From Chytriomyces cf. hyalinus JEL632 (taxonomy: Eukaryota; Chytridiomycota; Chytridiomycetes; Chytridiales; Chytriomycetaceae): a stretch of 64,000 bases of DNA. The notes beneath the pieces are model-generated. The model made no database searches, had not been told where the DNA came from, and was given only the letters and a program-made list of their open reading frames with translations. The stretch lies in contig JAIWWG010000054.1 in assembly GCA_025435555.1 (NCBI GenBank), positions 185,067 through 249,066 of the forward strand, written 5' to 3'. Below are positions 22,304 to 35,161 of this stretch, piece after piece. The position numbers were made by a program, and so were the translations under genes. Each line of letters opens with the position of its first letter. The first letter of the stretch is position 1.

Positions 22304-24512
22304 TTACAGATTGTGCGAGACGCGGTGTTCGCGCCAGCAGTGTTGGTCCAACGAAATCTGGAAATCCAAATAAAAGGTGAGTAGTTCGCCCAGAAGATTC
22401 ATTGGGGTAACATTTACTTGTGTTTTATATTTATGCCCGCAGAATTTGCACGGAATTGTTCGCTCTTCTTTTGCACGGATTTCTGACTTGACTTCGGGAG
22501 GAAGATGGATAATCTGCGACATGCTCTTTTTATAAGTTTGCTTTCCTTTTCTGGGAACGAGAGTGACGCGTACCTGATGAGGCTTCAATGAACATTTCTG
22601 CTTTGTACGGTACGTGCAACCGGGAAAGTCGCACGCGTAAGGGTTCTCGTTTGAATGCCCTCTAATGTGGATCTTGAGTCGATTGTTTGTTGTGTATGCC
22701 TTCCCGCAGCCTTCAAAGTTGCAAACGAACGGCTTTTCACCTGTTTTTTTTTTTTTTTTTTTTTTTTTTTTATTGATCATGAGTTTTTGTCCCAAAGTCG
22801 ATTTATGGTCAATCTTCAAGGTTTCTCACCAGTGTGAGTTTTTTGGTGCTGTTTCAAGCCCGCAGATGTTCCAAAAGATTTGATGCATCCTACGTATTGA
22901 CACGTGAATTTCTTGTGCGGGTTGGATTCTGGTGGTTGAAGCCTGATTCAGTAACCAGTACTTTGCAACGCAGTAACCAGTCATACCTATTTGCCGTTCT
23001 ATCGCTTGCGCGGAAAGAGCCACGGAGCTGAGAATATCCAGCATTCCAATTTTCGTGGTGGATGAACCAGCATCCTGTGTAGAGGACATGGCGCTTGGTC
23101 TTCGGATCAGCCATGCCGACTGTTCTGAAGGAGACACGCCATCTTCGACAGCAGCATCATCATTACTAAGCTCTTGCGAAGATGATGATTCAGATTCACT
23201 GTCTTGTTCGCTCTCGGGATTTCTGCGACTGTCCTCAGATTTAACCTTTTCTTGGTCGTTATCGTCCAACTCCATTTCTTGTGACGTGTCTTGCGGGTGG
23301 GAATTTGTTGGTTCTTCATGGATCATGCTGCCTAAAACATTGGAAAAGTAGCTGCTGGCGCGAGGATTTTCATTGATTGGACTGATTGTATCGAGTGAGG
23401 GTAACAGGTTGCTCTCTAATGAATTCATGTTTGACGATACAGAAGTACCCGAGCGGCTTCGAAGCGATTGTCTGTAATGTTTCTGCATGTGCGGCTTTAA
23501 CGAGCATTTTTGCTTTGATCTGAAAATGAAGGATGGGTGTATGTCAGAGTCATGGTGATTAGAATTTCCAATGTGAGCAGTAGCAATACCGGTACGTGCA
23601 TCCTGGGTATTCGCACGCGTATGGTGCTTCGTTTGTGTGTGTGCGGAAATGGATCTTCAACCCTGTTTGGGCGGAAAACACGTGTTGAATATTATTTCAG
23701 AACAAGAAAGAAATAAAAAAAAAAGTCTCAACGGTTATTTGTGGTGTAAGACTTGTCGCATCCTTCCCACGTGCATACAAAAGGGCGTTCGCCTGAATGT
23801 GTGCGGTAGTGGCAACGTAGTCCTGACGCTTGAGCTGCAAAAGTTTTTTTTTGGTGGTTCAAGTTTCAGAGAAAAAAAAAAAAAAAAAAAAAAACGGAAT
23901 CCAATTACCAAAACTTTTATAACAGCCTTGAAACGGACATGGAAACTTCTTGACGGGGTCTGAATATTTGTATTCATGATTTACATATTTTAGTTCATGA
24001 TATATTTGTCATTGGGGAGGTCCGCGGTGGGTGGGATGTCAGCCCCGAACAATAAAAAAAAAAAAAAAAAAAAAGGCACCTCGCAGATACGACACGCCGG
24101 GACTCGTTGAATTCAACGACGAAAACTCGCTCAACTCTTCCTGCCGAAACGCGTCCTGCTCCCCACCCGCTGCCGCCTGTGCTGCTGCCGCTGCCGCTGC
24201 TGGCTCCCCGCTCGCGTCACTCTCTCGACGGGTTAAATGGGTTACCCGGATATGCTCCAGCAACGCGTCTCCACTCGAGAAGGCTTCAAGCTGTCCGCAT
24301 ATGCTTGTATATGGGCACGGGTATGTTTCGTGCAAGGGGCTTGAGTTTGTGGCGCCATTGTTTGGAGGTTGGTTGTTGTTGCTGTTGTTGTTTGTGTGGG
24401 TGAGGGTCGCAGTGGCGGCGGGTCCAGGTTCTGTAAGGTTCCTGTGACTTGTGGATGGATCGGGGACGGGTGCGGTGGTGTTGGGTCCCGGGTGGTGGTT
24501 GTTGTGTGACAT
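22304..24512 (-). CDS. Multi-finger C2H2 transcription factor with duplicated three-finger block
   Basis: Exons 24512-24080, 23959-23909, 23834-23733, 23662-23590, 23519-22987, 22928-22830, 22740-22574, 22525-22418 and 22357-22304 give 539 residues. After a His/Asn/Pro-rich N-terminus and one divergent finger, a triplet (about residues 146-232; [41 protein letters not shown]) is followed by an acidic Ser-rich linker of about 165 residues. A second triplet (about 400-486) repeats the first finger by finger. A final short-spaced finger ([11 protein letters not shown]) sits near the C-terminus. The last finger of triplet 2 lacks the expected final His. It is probably a DNA- or RNA-binding regulator; targets unknown. 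Confidence 0.85.
22744..22771. repeat. 28-base T homopolymer in an intron
   Basis: T28 on the plus strand (poly-A in the sense of the host gene), directly before the splice acceptor at 22741-22743. Confidence 0.9.
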
Positions 24513-24858
24513 TTTTTTGTGTGTTGGTGGGGGGAAGGGGGGTCTTTGAGTTCAAAAAGTGTTCGCGAAAAGAACAATTTTGAGAGACACAAAAGACTTT
24601 CTTCAAACCTTATTTACCCCCTCGGTTTAACACTGGCACCGCATATTCAATGGCAGCTGCGAGTCCCATCCATCCACCCATCGATTGTCGAATGCTGGAC
24701 ACGGACATATCAAGACCTGGATCCAGCATCGGCGAGCGATACTGCGCTGCGTAAACAGAAACACAGAAAACCAGCTCAATGGATTCAGATATTCTCTCTC
24801 TTTTTTTTTTTTAAAAAAGCAACCTACTTCAGGAAGACGCGAACAAGAAAAAGAAAAA

Positions 24859-24890
<32 letters not shown>

Positions 24891-25030
24891 GTGTCAATCA
24901 TCAATATGGCAACACGACCAAACCTCGTTTGCGCATTGCTCCGCGTCACAAGAACAAGTGAGGGAACTTGTCCCTTTTTGGAAATAGAAAAAACAAAGAT
25001 TCCTGTCAAAAAATTGGAGGGTTGGGTGTC
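24513..25030. other. Intergenic, promoter region of the multi-finger gene
   Basis: 518 bases between two minus-strand genes. A long A-rich, AAAAG-repeated part lies at about 24,850-24,892. No supported ORF. Confidence 0.5.
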
Positions 25031-27145
25031 TCATAAGTACGCGGCTTCTGGATATTTAGCGTGATAAATAACGTCCATCATAAATGTGGCTGATATCTGC
25101 AAATGAGACGTGTGTGAGCATTTGTTGGCGCATAAACAAAGGAGACATCATACCTGTTTCCCTGAGAAGAAACGCCCGTTCAGTGCATTGATTGCCTGTT
25201 GTGCAAATGGAATCGCGTCAAATTTGATATAGATGAAACCCTGGACAGATGAGGACAGAGTCAGTAAAATACATCCATAAACAAGTATTGTTTAAATTTA
25301 AGCAGCTCACTTGACTGTTCTTGTCAACAGCAATGTGAACGATTTTTCCGTATTTAGAGCATTCTCCCTTCACATCATCGCGAATTTCGTTATCCCAGTT
25401 CTCTTCACTTTCTCTGTGGTGCCAAATCGAGTTAGTCGTCCCACAAAGAAGACGTGAATTATAAACAGAAACTCACTCTGCAGGATCAAACATATTTTTA
25501 AGCAACACGCATCGAGTAGCTTGTACTTCTGGCTTCACAGGTGCTGCCGACGCAGCAGCAGCTGGGTCATCACGCCGAGACAGTTTTGCCATCAAGGCAG
25601 CCCGAGCAGCTGACGACAAAGCGACTCCTGCTTTTTCGTCGTCATCCAAACTGAGTGCCATACCCCCATTCGCATTGCCTCCCTGCATCGCCATTGCGCC
25701 AGAATGAAGTGCATTTCCGGAAGAGTCCGTAGAATAACCAACTTTGAGCTGTTTTCAGTGCAATGATTCGGGGGGTGTTTTCAGTAAAAAGCAAAGAAGT
25801 TGCACAGTGAAAAAAAAGGATTCTTTCACCTGTCGCCCTTTGAATTCATGCCCGTGCATCTTTTCCAACGCGCTCTTGGCATGGTCTGGATGTTTAAACT
25901 GAATAAAAGCGAATCCTTTAGACCGGCCCGTTTCAGGATCTTTATGCAAATTGACAAAGTCAATGGGTCCATGAATTTCAAACAAGGACCGGATATCATC
26001 TTCTGTGAGAGAAAAGTCAAGCGAGCCGACGTATAGGCGAGACAGTGCTGCAGCTGTGGGGCCTGCGGTAGGAATAACTACAACTGGCATGCCTGATGTC
26101 ATGGGGATGCCATTTTCTTGAGCACTTAAGAACGGAGAATAATTAACTGGATGCAAGGCATTGTTACGTGAGGAAAAAACACGTACGCAAGCGCTGCGGC
26201 TTTTGCGGCCTCCTCAGCGATTCTGTTCTTTTCAGACTCTGTGTGTTGAATAATCATTGGAAGACCCAACAGCTTCTGACCTGTCATGGCAATGGCTTTT
26301 GCCACCGACGCCTTTTCATAAAACTCAACGTAGCCCACCCTGCATAAATAAAAAAGGATGGGAGTTAAATATTAACCAGCAACACTTATAACAAGGCAAA
26401 CAGTAAGTACGCTCACCCTTTTGATTTTCTTGAGATTCGGTCAGTCACAAGACGCACGTCGCGCACCTTTCCAGGTGGGTTTTCGCCTATTTCAAAAAAG
26501 TCGACAATGTCAGCTGGTCTTACGCGCGCTGCGAGCTGCATAACGAACACGGTTCTCTGCAAAAAAAAAATAAAAAGAGTAAATACAATATCCATCAAGC
26601 AAGCTAACCTCTGGCCCCCAGAAGAAATACACACCTGATCTCTCTCAATCTCATTTTGCGCCAGCTCCTCTCGAGTTGGACGTTCTTTTCGCTCTCTTTT
26701 AGGTGACACGGATCTATCCCTGTCTCTGCGCCTGTCTCTGTCCACATCACGAGACCTGTCCCTGCGTCTATCCCGGTCACCTCTGCCACCTCGATCACCC
26801 CTGTCTCTGTCTCCTCTTTCCCCTCTGTCTCTGTCTCTGTCTCTGTGCCTCTCCCGTCTACCTCCTCTGTCCCGGTCCCTGTCTCGATCGTAGTCCCGGT
26901 CCCTTTCCCGGTCCGACCGACTGTCGGACTTTTCCCGAACTTTCGATTCGATCCCGTCATACAGTCCGGGCAGTTCTTTCTGTTGATGCATCATTGTAAG
27001 TCATGTTTATGGCGGCCTAAGCGAGAGAAGGGTTCTTGCTTACCTCGTCTCCGTGCCCGCCGTCGCTTCCGGTTACAACCGCTGCTGCTGCGGGTGGTGC
27101 CTTAAATGGGGCTTCCAGCATCGCTTCGAGTTCGTCGATGTCCAT
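25031..27145 (-). CDS. RBM39/CAPER-like SR-related splicing factor
   Basis: Exons 27145-27044, 26979-26635, 26556-26417, 26339-26187, 26124-25830, 25748-25477, 25413-25311, 25240-25154 and 25096-25031 give 520 residues. The N-terminus is acidic, then a long Arg/Asp-rich RD repeat region (about 45-120). RRM1 is about 150-240 (RTVFVMQLAARVRPADI, VGYVEFYEKASVAKAIAMTG), RRM2 about 268-345 (RLYVGSLDFSLTEDDI, KGFAFIQFKHPDHAKSAL), and a UHM-type RRM3 about 420-510 (CVLLKNMFDPAE, GFIYIKFDAIPFAQQAI). This order is diagnostic of the RBM39/Rsd1 family, which acts in 3' splice-site recognition through U2AF-type contacts in the nucleus. Confidence 0.93.
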
Positions 27146-27254
27146 TGTTGCGCTGACTGTGTTGCTTGGGTTATTTTTTTATCGAATCTCATTTTTTATT
27201 TTTACGGGTTTTCCACACAGTTCGATTCTCTTCACTAACACACTTTATTTTTGT

Positions 27255-30200
27255 TCAAATCTTCCAAGCAGCCATCCACTGCCGACTCTTGTAATCAGAT
27301 AACCGTTCCGCTCCAAACGCAAAATCTTTAAAGTAGTAGAAAATGGCCAAATCCACAACAATCAGCGCCCAAAACACGGCCCGCTTCACGAGCTGCATTT
27401 GTTGCATTTGGCGCGGATTATGGGCAATCATGCGGTCGAGAAGGTGGTCGAGGATCTGTTGTACCCCCCGTGATGAATTATTTAAAAGCGTTCAATGGAA
27501 AACGGCAATCGTACAAAAGCAGTGTACTTACAAAAGCGAATAGAATGATACCGAATTGGATCGCGGGAAGGTAGTGGTGGATATAAGTGACACGGGGCAT
27601 AAGAATGTACGGGATAAAGTTGATAATCCATCCCGCGATTCCGACCTTGAACATGAACCAAAAGTCATCCAGCGACGCTGAATGTGAAAACGTAACCACA
27701 CCACATTTGATATTAGTTTTCAGAATCTGCTGAAAACGAAGGAAAAAAGCGTCACCTGATTCATTCCAGTCATTCGCGCCAGTCCCAGTATACCAGCGAA
27801 AGAGATACACCCCGCCCGTCACAACATACAAAATCAAAGCCACAGTGACCCCAAGCCACACAAGAGGGTGTCCGAGCACCAGGTAATTAACTCCACTTCC
27901 GCCAATATGCAAGCTCGCATGCATGGTTGGCCATTCCCAGGGCTCGCTTTCAATAGGACTCCGGTTTTTTTCGAGGCTGTTTGGAACAAGCATACTGTTT
28001 CCCAAGATTTTGTCGTGATTATCGTCCATGAACGATCCAAAGAAGCTCCATGGGTAATCGGATCTCTTGCCGGGAGGTACTGCCGCGCAAAAGATTACTT
28101 CAACGGGGAAAGGGTGCAGTCACTTTTCATACATACATTCATCGTTCCAGTGCTCTTCGATATTCCAGAGCGTCGAGCGACTGTTTGCCCATGTAATTCG
28201 GTCTTTACTGCATGCTACCTCTTGCTGCCCAAATCCCCATTCTTTGTCCAAATGAACCAAATGGTCGCTCAACAGAAAGCAACCAGAGTCCACATGCTGC
28301 AAGCGGAATCGCGTTGTCAACGCTCGGAGTGGGCCACGGGATAGACCTCCAAGATCCTGATACAATAAAGTCACAAACTATATTCACAACGTAAGAAGAT
28401 GACAACTCACGTCGACAATAACAACGCGCCAAACATCCAACTTGTCTTTCACGTCCTCAGAACCTCCGAACGAGACTTCGCGGAAATTTTTCGAAGTTGC
28501 GGAAGGGAAATCGTTACTGCGCATGTTTGTGCCCGTCAGCTTGTGAGCTTGGAAAACCCAAAAAAATTGCGTTGCGAGTGAGAAACGCTGTCACCGATGC
28601 GAAAGCCAAGACTTCCAAAAAAAATACAAATAAAACCAAACCTAATCGAATCAAATCGCCATTTTTCACAATCTGCTTCTCCCTCACACTCGTCTTTGCT
28701 GGATCCACTTTCAAAATCTGAAACTGGTTATTTTCGTCCCTTCGAAAAGAATACAACGTCGCTTGCTGCTCTTGGCTTCCGTTTGGGTAATTGAACGGAT
28801 GACTGTGCAGCAAGCTGCCTCCAGGCCCGTGAAATCGAATCTGCACGACACTGCCATACGCCACTTCCAATGGTGACGTTTGAATTTCGGAACCGGCCAA
28901 GTGGTATTGAAAGAGACTTCCCATTTTGCTGTCCCCGGGACCTGAGTGGGTCAGCACGCCAAAGTGGATTTGAAACGAAATCAGGTAGATTGAGATTGGG
29001 AGGATAATTAGAAACGCGATTCGGTAGATCCAGTGCAGGATGTAGCTTTTCTGGATGTGGGGGGGGGGGGGGGGGGGGGGGGGGGGGTGGAATCGAGTTG
29101 TTTTGTGAGGAGGAGTATGGATTCTAGTTGGATGCTATATGGCTTACGGCATCAGTTTTTTGAGTGATTAGCATCCCTATGAGATCATTTGCCGTGTGCT
29201 GTTTTGTTTTGTGTGTTCGGAAATGCGCCAAGTCAGTGAAGAGATATTGATGCGATGATGGTAATCATACCAGTCCCACGATCAACACAACAAAAAGCCC
29301 GACCCATTTCACACTGCCAGAAACAAATTTGGTGAGTGTGATATCAATGCCGAGATGCAACGGCCAATGTACCTCATGCAAGCACCAATTGAAAATCCAG
29401 TTGCGGCCAGCCACAAGACCCATTCTCTTGACAGAGGGCTGGCGGAAAGTGGACAGACGTCAGAAGTCAGAAAAAAATAAAAATAAAAACAACGGCGGCA
29501 CCTAGTCTTTTGGAAAGTGCGAAACTTGACGAGCGAATATATCGACAGGGACGTGAAAAAAAGCAGCAACGGATCAAGAAGAATGAATCTGCTCAGCACT
29601 AGAGTGGCAATATCTGCGCAGGCAAATAAATAATGTTGTTCAGTAGCTGGAAACGAAACAACCACCTTCAAAAAAAAAAAATGAATTCACCCGTCAATGC
29701 CATCACACCCAAAAACACGGCCGCATCTGGAGACAGATTCAACTCTGCTCCAGTCAAATACGCCAGCGGAACCGTAAATGACGCAAGAATCGCGCAACAC
29801 GCTCTCATGGCCGTGTAAGGAACTTCAGGTGGATATGCTGCACCCGATCCAAAGTCGAATTTGCCGTCCCATCCGAAAAAGTTTCCAAATCCGCCGAGCA
29901 TTGCTTTCCCGAGGGGAGGATGCAGATCTGTGTACCAACTTCGAGTGTTGTAGTAACCGGCGAATTTCCCAAAATGCGCCTCGTCCCACTATTTCACATT
30001 TTTGGAGTTTTTCGTTGCGGGAGGGAAGCGTTGAGAAATTGCGTTCACCAAGTTGGGCGGGATTGAGAAAGGTATTTCCTCACCACAACGGCCTTTGCAG
30101 CGCCGATCTTGTACAGCCGAGTAAACAGGGACAAGACAGTGAATGCAGCCAGAATAAACATGCTCGGAGTGGGCTTTGCAGCATCGCGTTTTCCCTTCAG

Positions 30201-30370
30201 TTGACTGTCGACCTGGGGGGGAGATGAGTGTGTCAATAGATCGGCGAGTGGGAACGCTTCCTCCGCTCGACTGAAACAACATGCAGCACCTCTGCGAATG
30301 GCAGAAAGTCCGTCTGGCCCTTTGTTCCGTGCGGATGAACTCTCTTTCGGAGAAACGGTTGGCGTTCCAT
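27255..30370 (-). CDS. Dolichyl-phosphate-mannose:protein O-mannosyltransferase (GT39, PMT2/POMT2-like)
   Basis: Thirteen exons (30370-30290, 30212-30084, 29988-29691, 29613-29502, 29438-29373, 29313-29271, 29198-29148, 29050-28642, 28547-28411, 28356-28137, 28079-27756, 27677-27532, 27455-27255) give 738 residues. The first luminal loop carries the catalytic Asp-Glu pair in WDEAHFGKFAGYY, then DLHPPLGK. The MIR region has LLHSHPFNYPNGSQEQQ and VKNGDLIRLAHKLTGTN. Several membrane helices follow, with RVTYIHHYLPAIQFG. The enzyme mannosylates Ser/Thr of secretory proteins in the ER, which suits the Ser/Thr-rich wall proteins encoded nearby. Subfamily is a judgement from the N-terminal block. 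Confidence 0.93.
29059..29087. repeat. 29-base G homopolymer in a PMT intron
   Basis: G29 on the plus strand lies in the seventh intron of the mannosyltransferase gene, giving a C29 polypyrimidine tract a few bases before the acceptor on the sense strand. Confidence 0.95.
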
Positions 30371-30431
30371 ATATTTTTATTTTGTTTATTTTACTGTTCA
30401 GAGCGCCGTTCTGCTTATCCCTTCCACTTAT

Positions 30432-31688
30432 TTATGATGTTGGAGTGTGTGTAGACTGTTGTGGGTCAGCAATTTGCTGGAGCGAGCCTTGCTTTTTCAT
30501 TTTGGAATTGCGTGGTTCGCGTTGGTACATACTACTCGGACGAATGGCCGGTCTCGGTACGGACGGCGACGTCAAGTCCTGCAGCGAGTCGCCCGTCCCG
30601 CTGACCACAGGATCCTTCCCCTTCACAACAAAACTGATTGACTTGATGGTGCTTAGTGAGAACGTGGAGTCTGCCTTGATAAGCGACGGTCCCCTTTGTG
30701 GGAGAAAGTCGCCCAGGTTTGACAGGCTTCCTCCTTTTGTTGCTTCCTTGTCGCCCGTGTTGTGAAGCAGCAGTTTGACAAACTTACGCGACATGACGCT
30801 CTTGATGGCAAACACGGGCCATAGGCACCAGCCCCTGTTTGTAGTTGTTTGAGTTCGTTGGCTGGATCATCATAAAGGTAAACATAACATACACATTCCA
30901 CAGCATGTTCGTGTAAAAGTTGCCGCCCCATGTCTTGTAACTGACTGAGCCAAAGATGTACACAGCAGCCATCCCGCCCGTTGCGTAGCTCAGCTCCAGT
31001 GCCTCGTTGCGCCTTCGTCGGTCAATGTTGTACTGAGAGATCTGGATCATGTAAAACATGTCAAAGTAGACGAACGACAGACCCGCCGCGACAGCTTGGA
31101 ACATGTCCTGTGGTTGTTTTCTCCATCAGTCTTAAAATTTCAAGGAAAACCAATGCACATCACCTGTCCGAAACACACAGACATGTCTCCACAAATACAT
31201 GGAATATTCAACGCCAAACTAAACGCCATACAAATCAACATGACCACTAAATCAACGAGCCCCGTCCGACCCAGTTTCGACGGAACAACGCAAAACTTGC
31301 GATAAAACAATAACACATATCCTGACAAGAACGCTGCCCCATCCAACGTGTATCCCACATGAAGTTGTACATTACATCTCGAAGAATCTGCTGAAAACAC
31401 GAGACAGTCTAGGAACACGATGCCGCTAATGGACGCGGCAAAGTTGATTACGATTGCGGCAGTGATAATGACCCAGATCACAGCTTTCTTGTAGTGGGTT
31501 TTTAATGGGCGGATGAGGGAGAATGTAAAGTAGATTTTGAAGAGGATGGATGTGATCCAAGTCGCGTTGTCCAGGTTTGACCACTCGTACGACTCAATGA
31601 CCCAGCCAGTGCCAGGCTCCGACGTGGGCCATGAATAGGTTGCGGTGGTGTTGAGGACTTGTGCGTAAGAAATTGAGGCTCCTGGCAT
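30432..31688 (-). CDS. Orphan seven-helix membrane protein
   Basis: Exons 31688-31164, 31107-30884 and 30834-30432 give 383 residues. The extracellular N-terminus has Asn-glycosylation sites. Seven hydrophobic helices follow, among them AVIWVIITAAIVINFAASIS, LSGYVLLFYRKF, GLVDLVVMLICMAF and NMLWNVYVMGWCLWPVF. The cytoplasmic tail of about 110 residues is Ser/Lys-rich and probably phosphorylated. The 49-nt intron GTTTAC..AACAG completes the last helix. The topology is that of a GPCR, but no family motif is recognised. The gene ends 61 bp upstream of the PMT start on the same strand. Confidence 0.7.
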
Positions 31689-31954
31689 ATTCCTCAAGCA
31701 CGCTCTTTTTTTGTCAAAAGGTCGCGTGTAAATCTCACCATGACCAAACAATGCCAACCATTTTCCTCCTCTCCTTCCCCGAAACTTCAAAACTACAGTT
31801 CCCAAATATTTTTAATCCTCAAAACAAAATAGAAACAACCAGCAAAAAACTTGCAACGAACAAATCAATATTATCCCAACACAAGGAAAATACGAAAATC
31901 ACAAATGTAATACCACAACCCCCCTGACCCTCATCAGATGACATCAAAACAAAA
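31689..31954. other. Spacer
   Basis: Between the PP2C gene and the orphan 7TM gene, both on the minus strand; A/T-rich, no supported ORF. Confidence 0.5.
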
Positions 31955-34900
31955 TCAACCAAAGAACGCCACAAACGCAGTCGCATCGTCATACCGAACC
32001 TGTCGTTGCCAGTACAAGTGTTGCATGGTCTTTACAATGTTCGGATGTATCCTTCCTTCTGCGCTTCTTCCCATCTCCCGTTCCGCGAGGATATCGGTAA
32101 CTTGTTTTAACCGAGCTTCCAATGCCTCGTGAAAGTCAAAAAATGCTGGTTTGGTGGGTGGAGGGATGGCAATTGTTTTCAAGCCTGGCACGTCGGTTGA
32201 AGTGTGTGCGTCTGAGAGGACCATGGACGTGGAAACCATTTTTCCCTTGTCTGCAGATAGTCGGGATGAACGTTCAGCAACATCTGAATCTTGGAATTGA
32301 ACATCTTCAAGTGCATCTTCACGCTCTTCGGTTCGCTTTGAAGACGGACCATCATCGGGATGAGATTCGTCTGGTTGGATTTCGTCATCCGCCATATCAT
32401 TCTTTTTGTCCAGGCTTCGTTCTTTCGATGCAACAGCTGTAGAGCCATTACTCGAAGCAATGCTTGCACTGTCAGACACGGCAAAGTCAGAGATTTCAGA
32501 ATGCAGCGCTTCAGCATCCGTGTTTGTGAAAGCCGCAATTCTTGGAGCAAAGTTTAACGCAACCGGCGAACTTTGGAAATCATTCTCAGCAGCAACCGCC
32601 ACATCTCCTTGCATTCCATGTCCTCCAATCACTTCATCGTCCATGATCATTTCAGCGGCACGCGCGGCGCCGGCATTCAATGCTAAGCGTTTGGCCTCGC
32701 GTTTTTGTTGCTTCAATGCACGTCTGCGAGTGCTTTCAGCTTTCCGCCATGCCGCTTTCGCTTCATTGTAAAGTTCCCATTCTTTCACGTTCGCGTCCCG
32801 GTCTGCTTCGACAGTTTCAATCGCGCTTGCAACGACGCGCATCACCATCGAATTCTGACGCTCGGTATCCCCAGACTGTTCCATCAAATGATCCCAGATT
32901 CCGTCCGTCGCTAAAACCATGACATACTCTCGACTCGCGTCAAGTTCTACAAACGACACGTCAGGAACTGGGTTCAACACGGCAGGTTCAATTTTGAAGA
33001 GTAAATCTCCCATCGTTCCAGTCAAGTTCAACGTGCGACGATGTGACACTCCAACGGCTTTCACTGCAGGAGATGCGTGCCGGTAAATTCGCGCAAGGTT
33101 CAACTCATCGTAGGGAACGTCTTTTCGGACACTTGGGTGTTGCGGGTTGATGGCCATTAAAGAATGGTTTGGGCTCATAAAGTGACCACCCGCGGAATGG
33201 ATGCTGTACACTTTTCCAGGATGTGTCATGTTGTGGTCCACCGATGTGAATACGCGTGTCCAGCTTTCTTGGTGTTTCTGGGATGGAGATGTTTTCCGCG
33301 CGCGACTTGCAAGCGTCATTCGACTGTCGCCAACATTCATGTTGACTAACCAGCCGTCGTGTAGCACCACTGCGACTAACGTGCATCCATCGTCGTCCGG
33401 TCGGTCCGAAGGAACGCTTCCATTGTCGACCCAGGTACGGTACCGAGCAACTTGTGTTGCGCAATATTCGGCATCAATGACACGGAAGGCGTCCACGGCG
33501 GCGGCTTCAAAGTCGTTGCGATGTTGGTCTTGCGAAAAGTCCCATTTCTGGGATTGCAAGATATCAGTGAGGACAGATTTCGTGCGCGGGACAAAGAATT
33601 TCGATGCAAGAATTCCTCCATGTCCGTCGGCGAGGATAAACAGGCGGGATGATTCGGTCGTAGGGATCAAATGAGCTGATTGATCGCTTTGCGATGGGGT
33701 TGCAGCTTGGTCATCGCGCTGAAGAGAGCTTGAATTGTTTGTGGATGATAATGTCGATTCAGTGTCGGATGAGTCCATTGCAGATGCAGCTGAAGATAAA
33801 TTGTTTGTTCCGGTCACATGTGATTCTACAATCATTGGATCTGTTTGCCGCAAGTACTCGTTGGCGGAAGTCACAAGATCCATTAAATCGTTCGAGTCTT
33901 CAAATTGATGCTTCTGCTTTCTATCACGAGGAGATGAAAGGTCTATTTCGTCGTCAGAGGAAGCAATGGATCCAGACTCTGAGATGATGTCATATTGCCC
34001 TGAAACTGCAGCAAAGTCGTCCGTGTGGATATCCATACTGGCGCCTGCAACACTTTTAGCGGCATTGTTTTCTTTTTCCCAGGTGCTGTCATACTGTGGA
34101 CGAGTAGAATATCAGAGGGGGTTCAAAAAGCAGAAAGAATAAAACGCCAACAAAAACCTCGCTCGTAACAACGCCTCCGTCGTTGAAATGATGACCATAG
34201 ACACGATGATCGCCGCCAAGTCCGTTCGACGCCCACATGCGACGATCTTCTTTGGCCGGCCAATGGATATCTTCAATTTGGGTGTGGATAGGAATTCGGA
34301 TAAAGTCTGTCTGGACCAAGTTGGATGCAGTTGGATGTGCTGATGTGGAGAGCATGTTGCGGTAACCTTTGTAAAAGCAATTTCAGTTTAAAAAAATGGG
34401 AGTGGGAGATGGAAATATAAATCACTGTTCTAACCCAATTCCGACGAGACAGACCAGGCGATAGTGTGGAACTCTTTCTTTTTCTTTTCGGGCTCGTTGA
34501 CGGCGTTGCTGATGTTTGAGCTGCTGTTGCAGTTTGAGAAGCTCGAGTGCGAGTTGATTGAGACGGCATCCGAGTGGTTGAATTGGACAGGTTGCGCAGT
34601 TTCAAGCATTTCGACCTCCTTCCCAGACTTATTCTCGGGTACCAGCGTCTCTACGGAGATGGAAGACTGGGCCATCGCAGACACTGTCGAGACTGAGACG
34701 GAGGCGGACTGGGCTCGACCCCCTCCTCCTCTTCGATCGGCAACCCTGTCGTTTGCTGCAACCAAGAAAAAAATAAAAACAGGTAAGCACCGCGCATGAG
34801 AGTAGAGTCAGGAAGACGGCTACCCACATGCTGACGTGTTCCCTGAAAGAAAGCCAAGAAATCCGCCAATAATGCTGCGTCGTGTGGACAACGAGTGGCC

Positions 34901-35161
34901 CTCGGAGACTGTGCTCGCATTCACGTTCCAGCTGAGTTTGCGTCTCAACGAAGAGTTTGCGACGGCGGCGACAGCGGGGTTGGACCATGAGGAGCGGGAG
35001 GAGAGGGCATTCTTGTCCTCCTTCTTGCTGCTCGTGCTGGTGGCGGTGGACCCGGCGGTGCTGGCAGTCGCACCCGCATTCGTATTCGCACTCCCGCTGC
35101 CGCCACCGCTGCTACTGCCGCTGTTGCTGCTGGTGCTCCAGTTGCTGTTTGCGTTTTGCAT
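31955..35161 (-). CDS. Large PP2C (PPM-type) Ser/Thr phosphatase
   Basis: Exons 35161-34828, 34755-34435, 34366-34158 and 34093-31955 give 1000 residues. The N-terminus is Ser/Asn/Gly-rich. Metal-binding PPM motifs appear in order: ADGHGG (about 443), DDDGCTLVAV (about 520), NVGDSR (about 542), LTGTMGD and LATDGIWDHL. An acidic Ser-rich insert of about 110 residues precedes DGHGG. A basic helix (KAAWRKAESTRRRALKQQ) and a long disordered region end in a short conserved-looking C-terminus. It is predicted to dephosphorylate Ser/Thr using two metals; the substrate is unknown. Confidence 0.9.

Noticed and set aside
26740-26900. Independent repeat element
   Set aside because: The CT-rich tandem is the antisense of the Arg/Asp repeat coding region of the RBM39-like gene.
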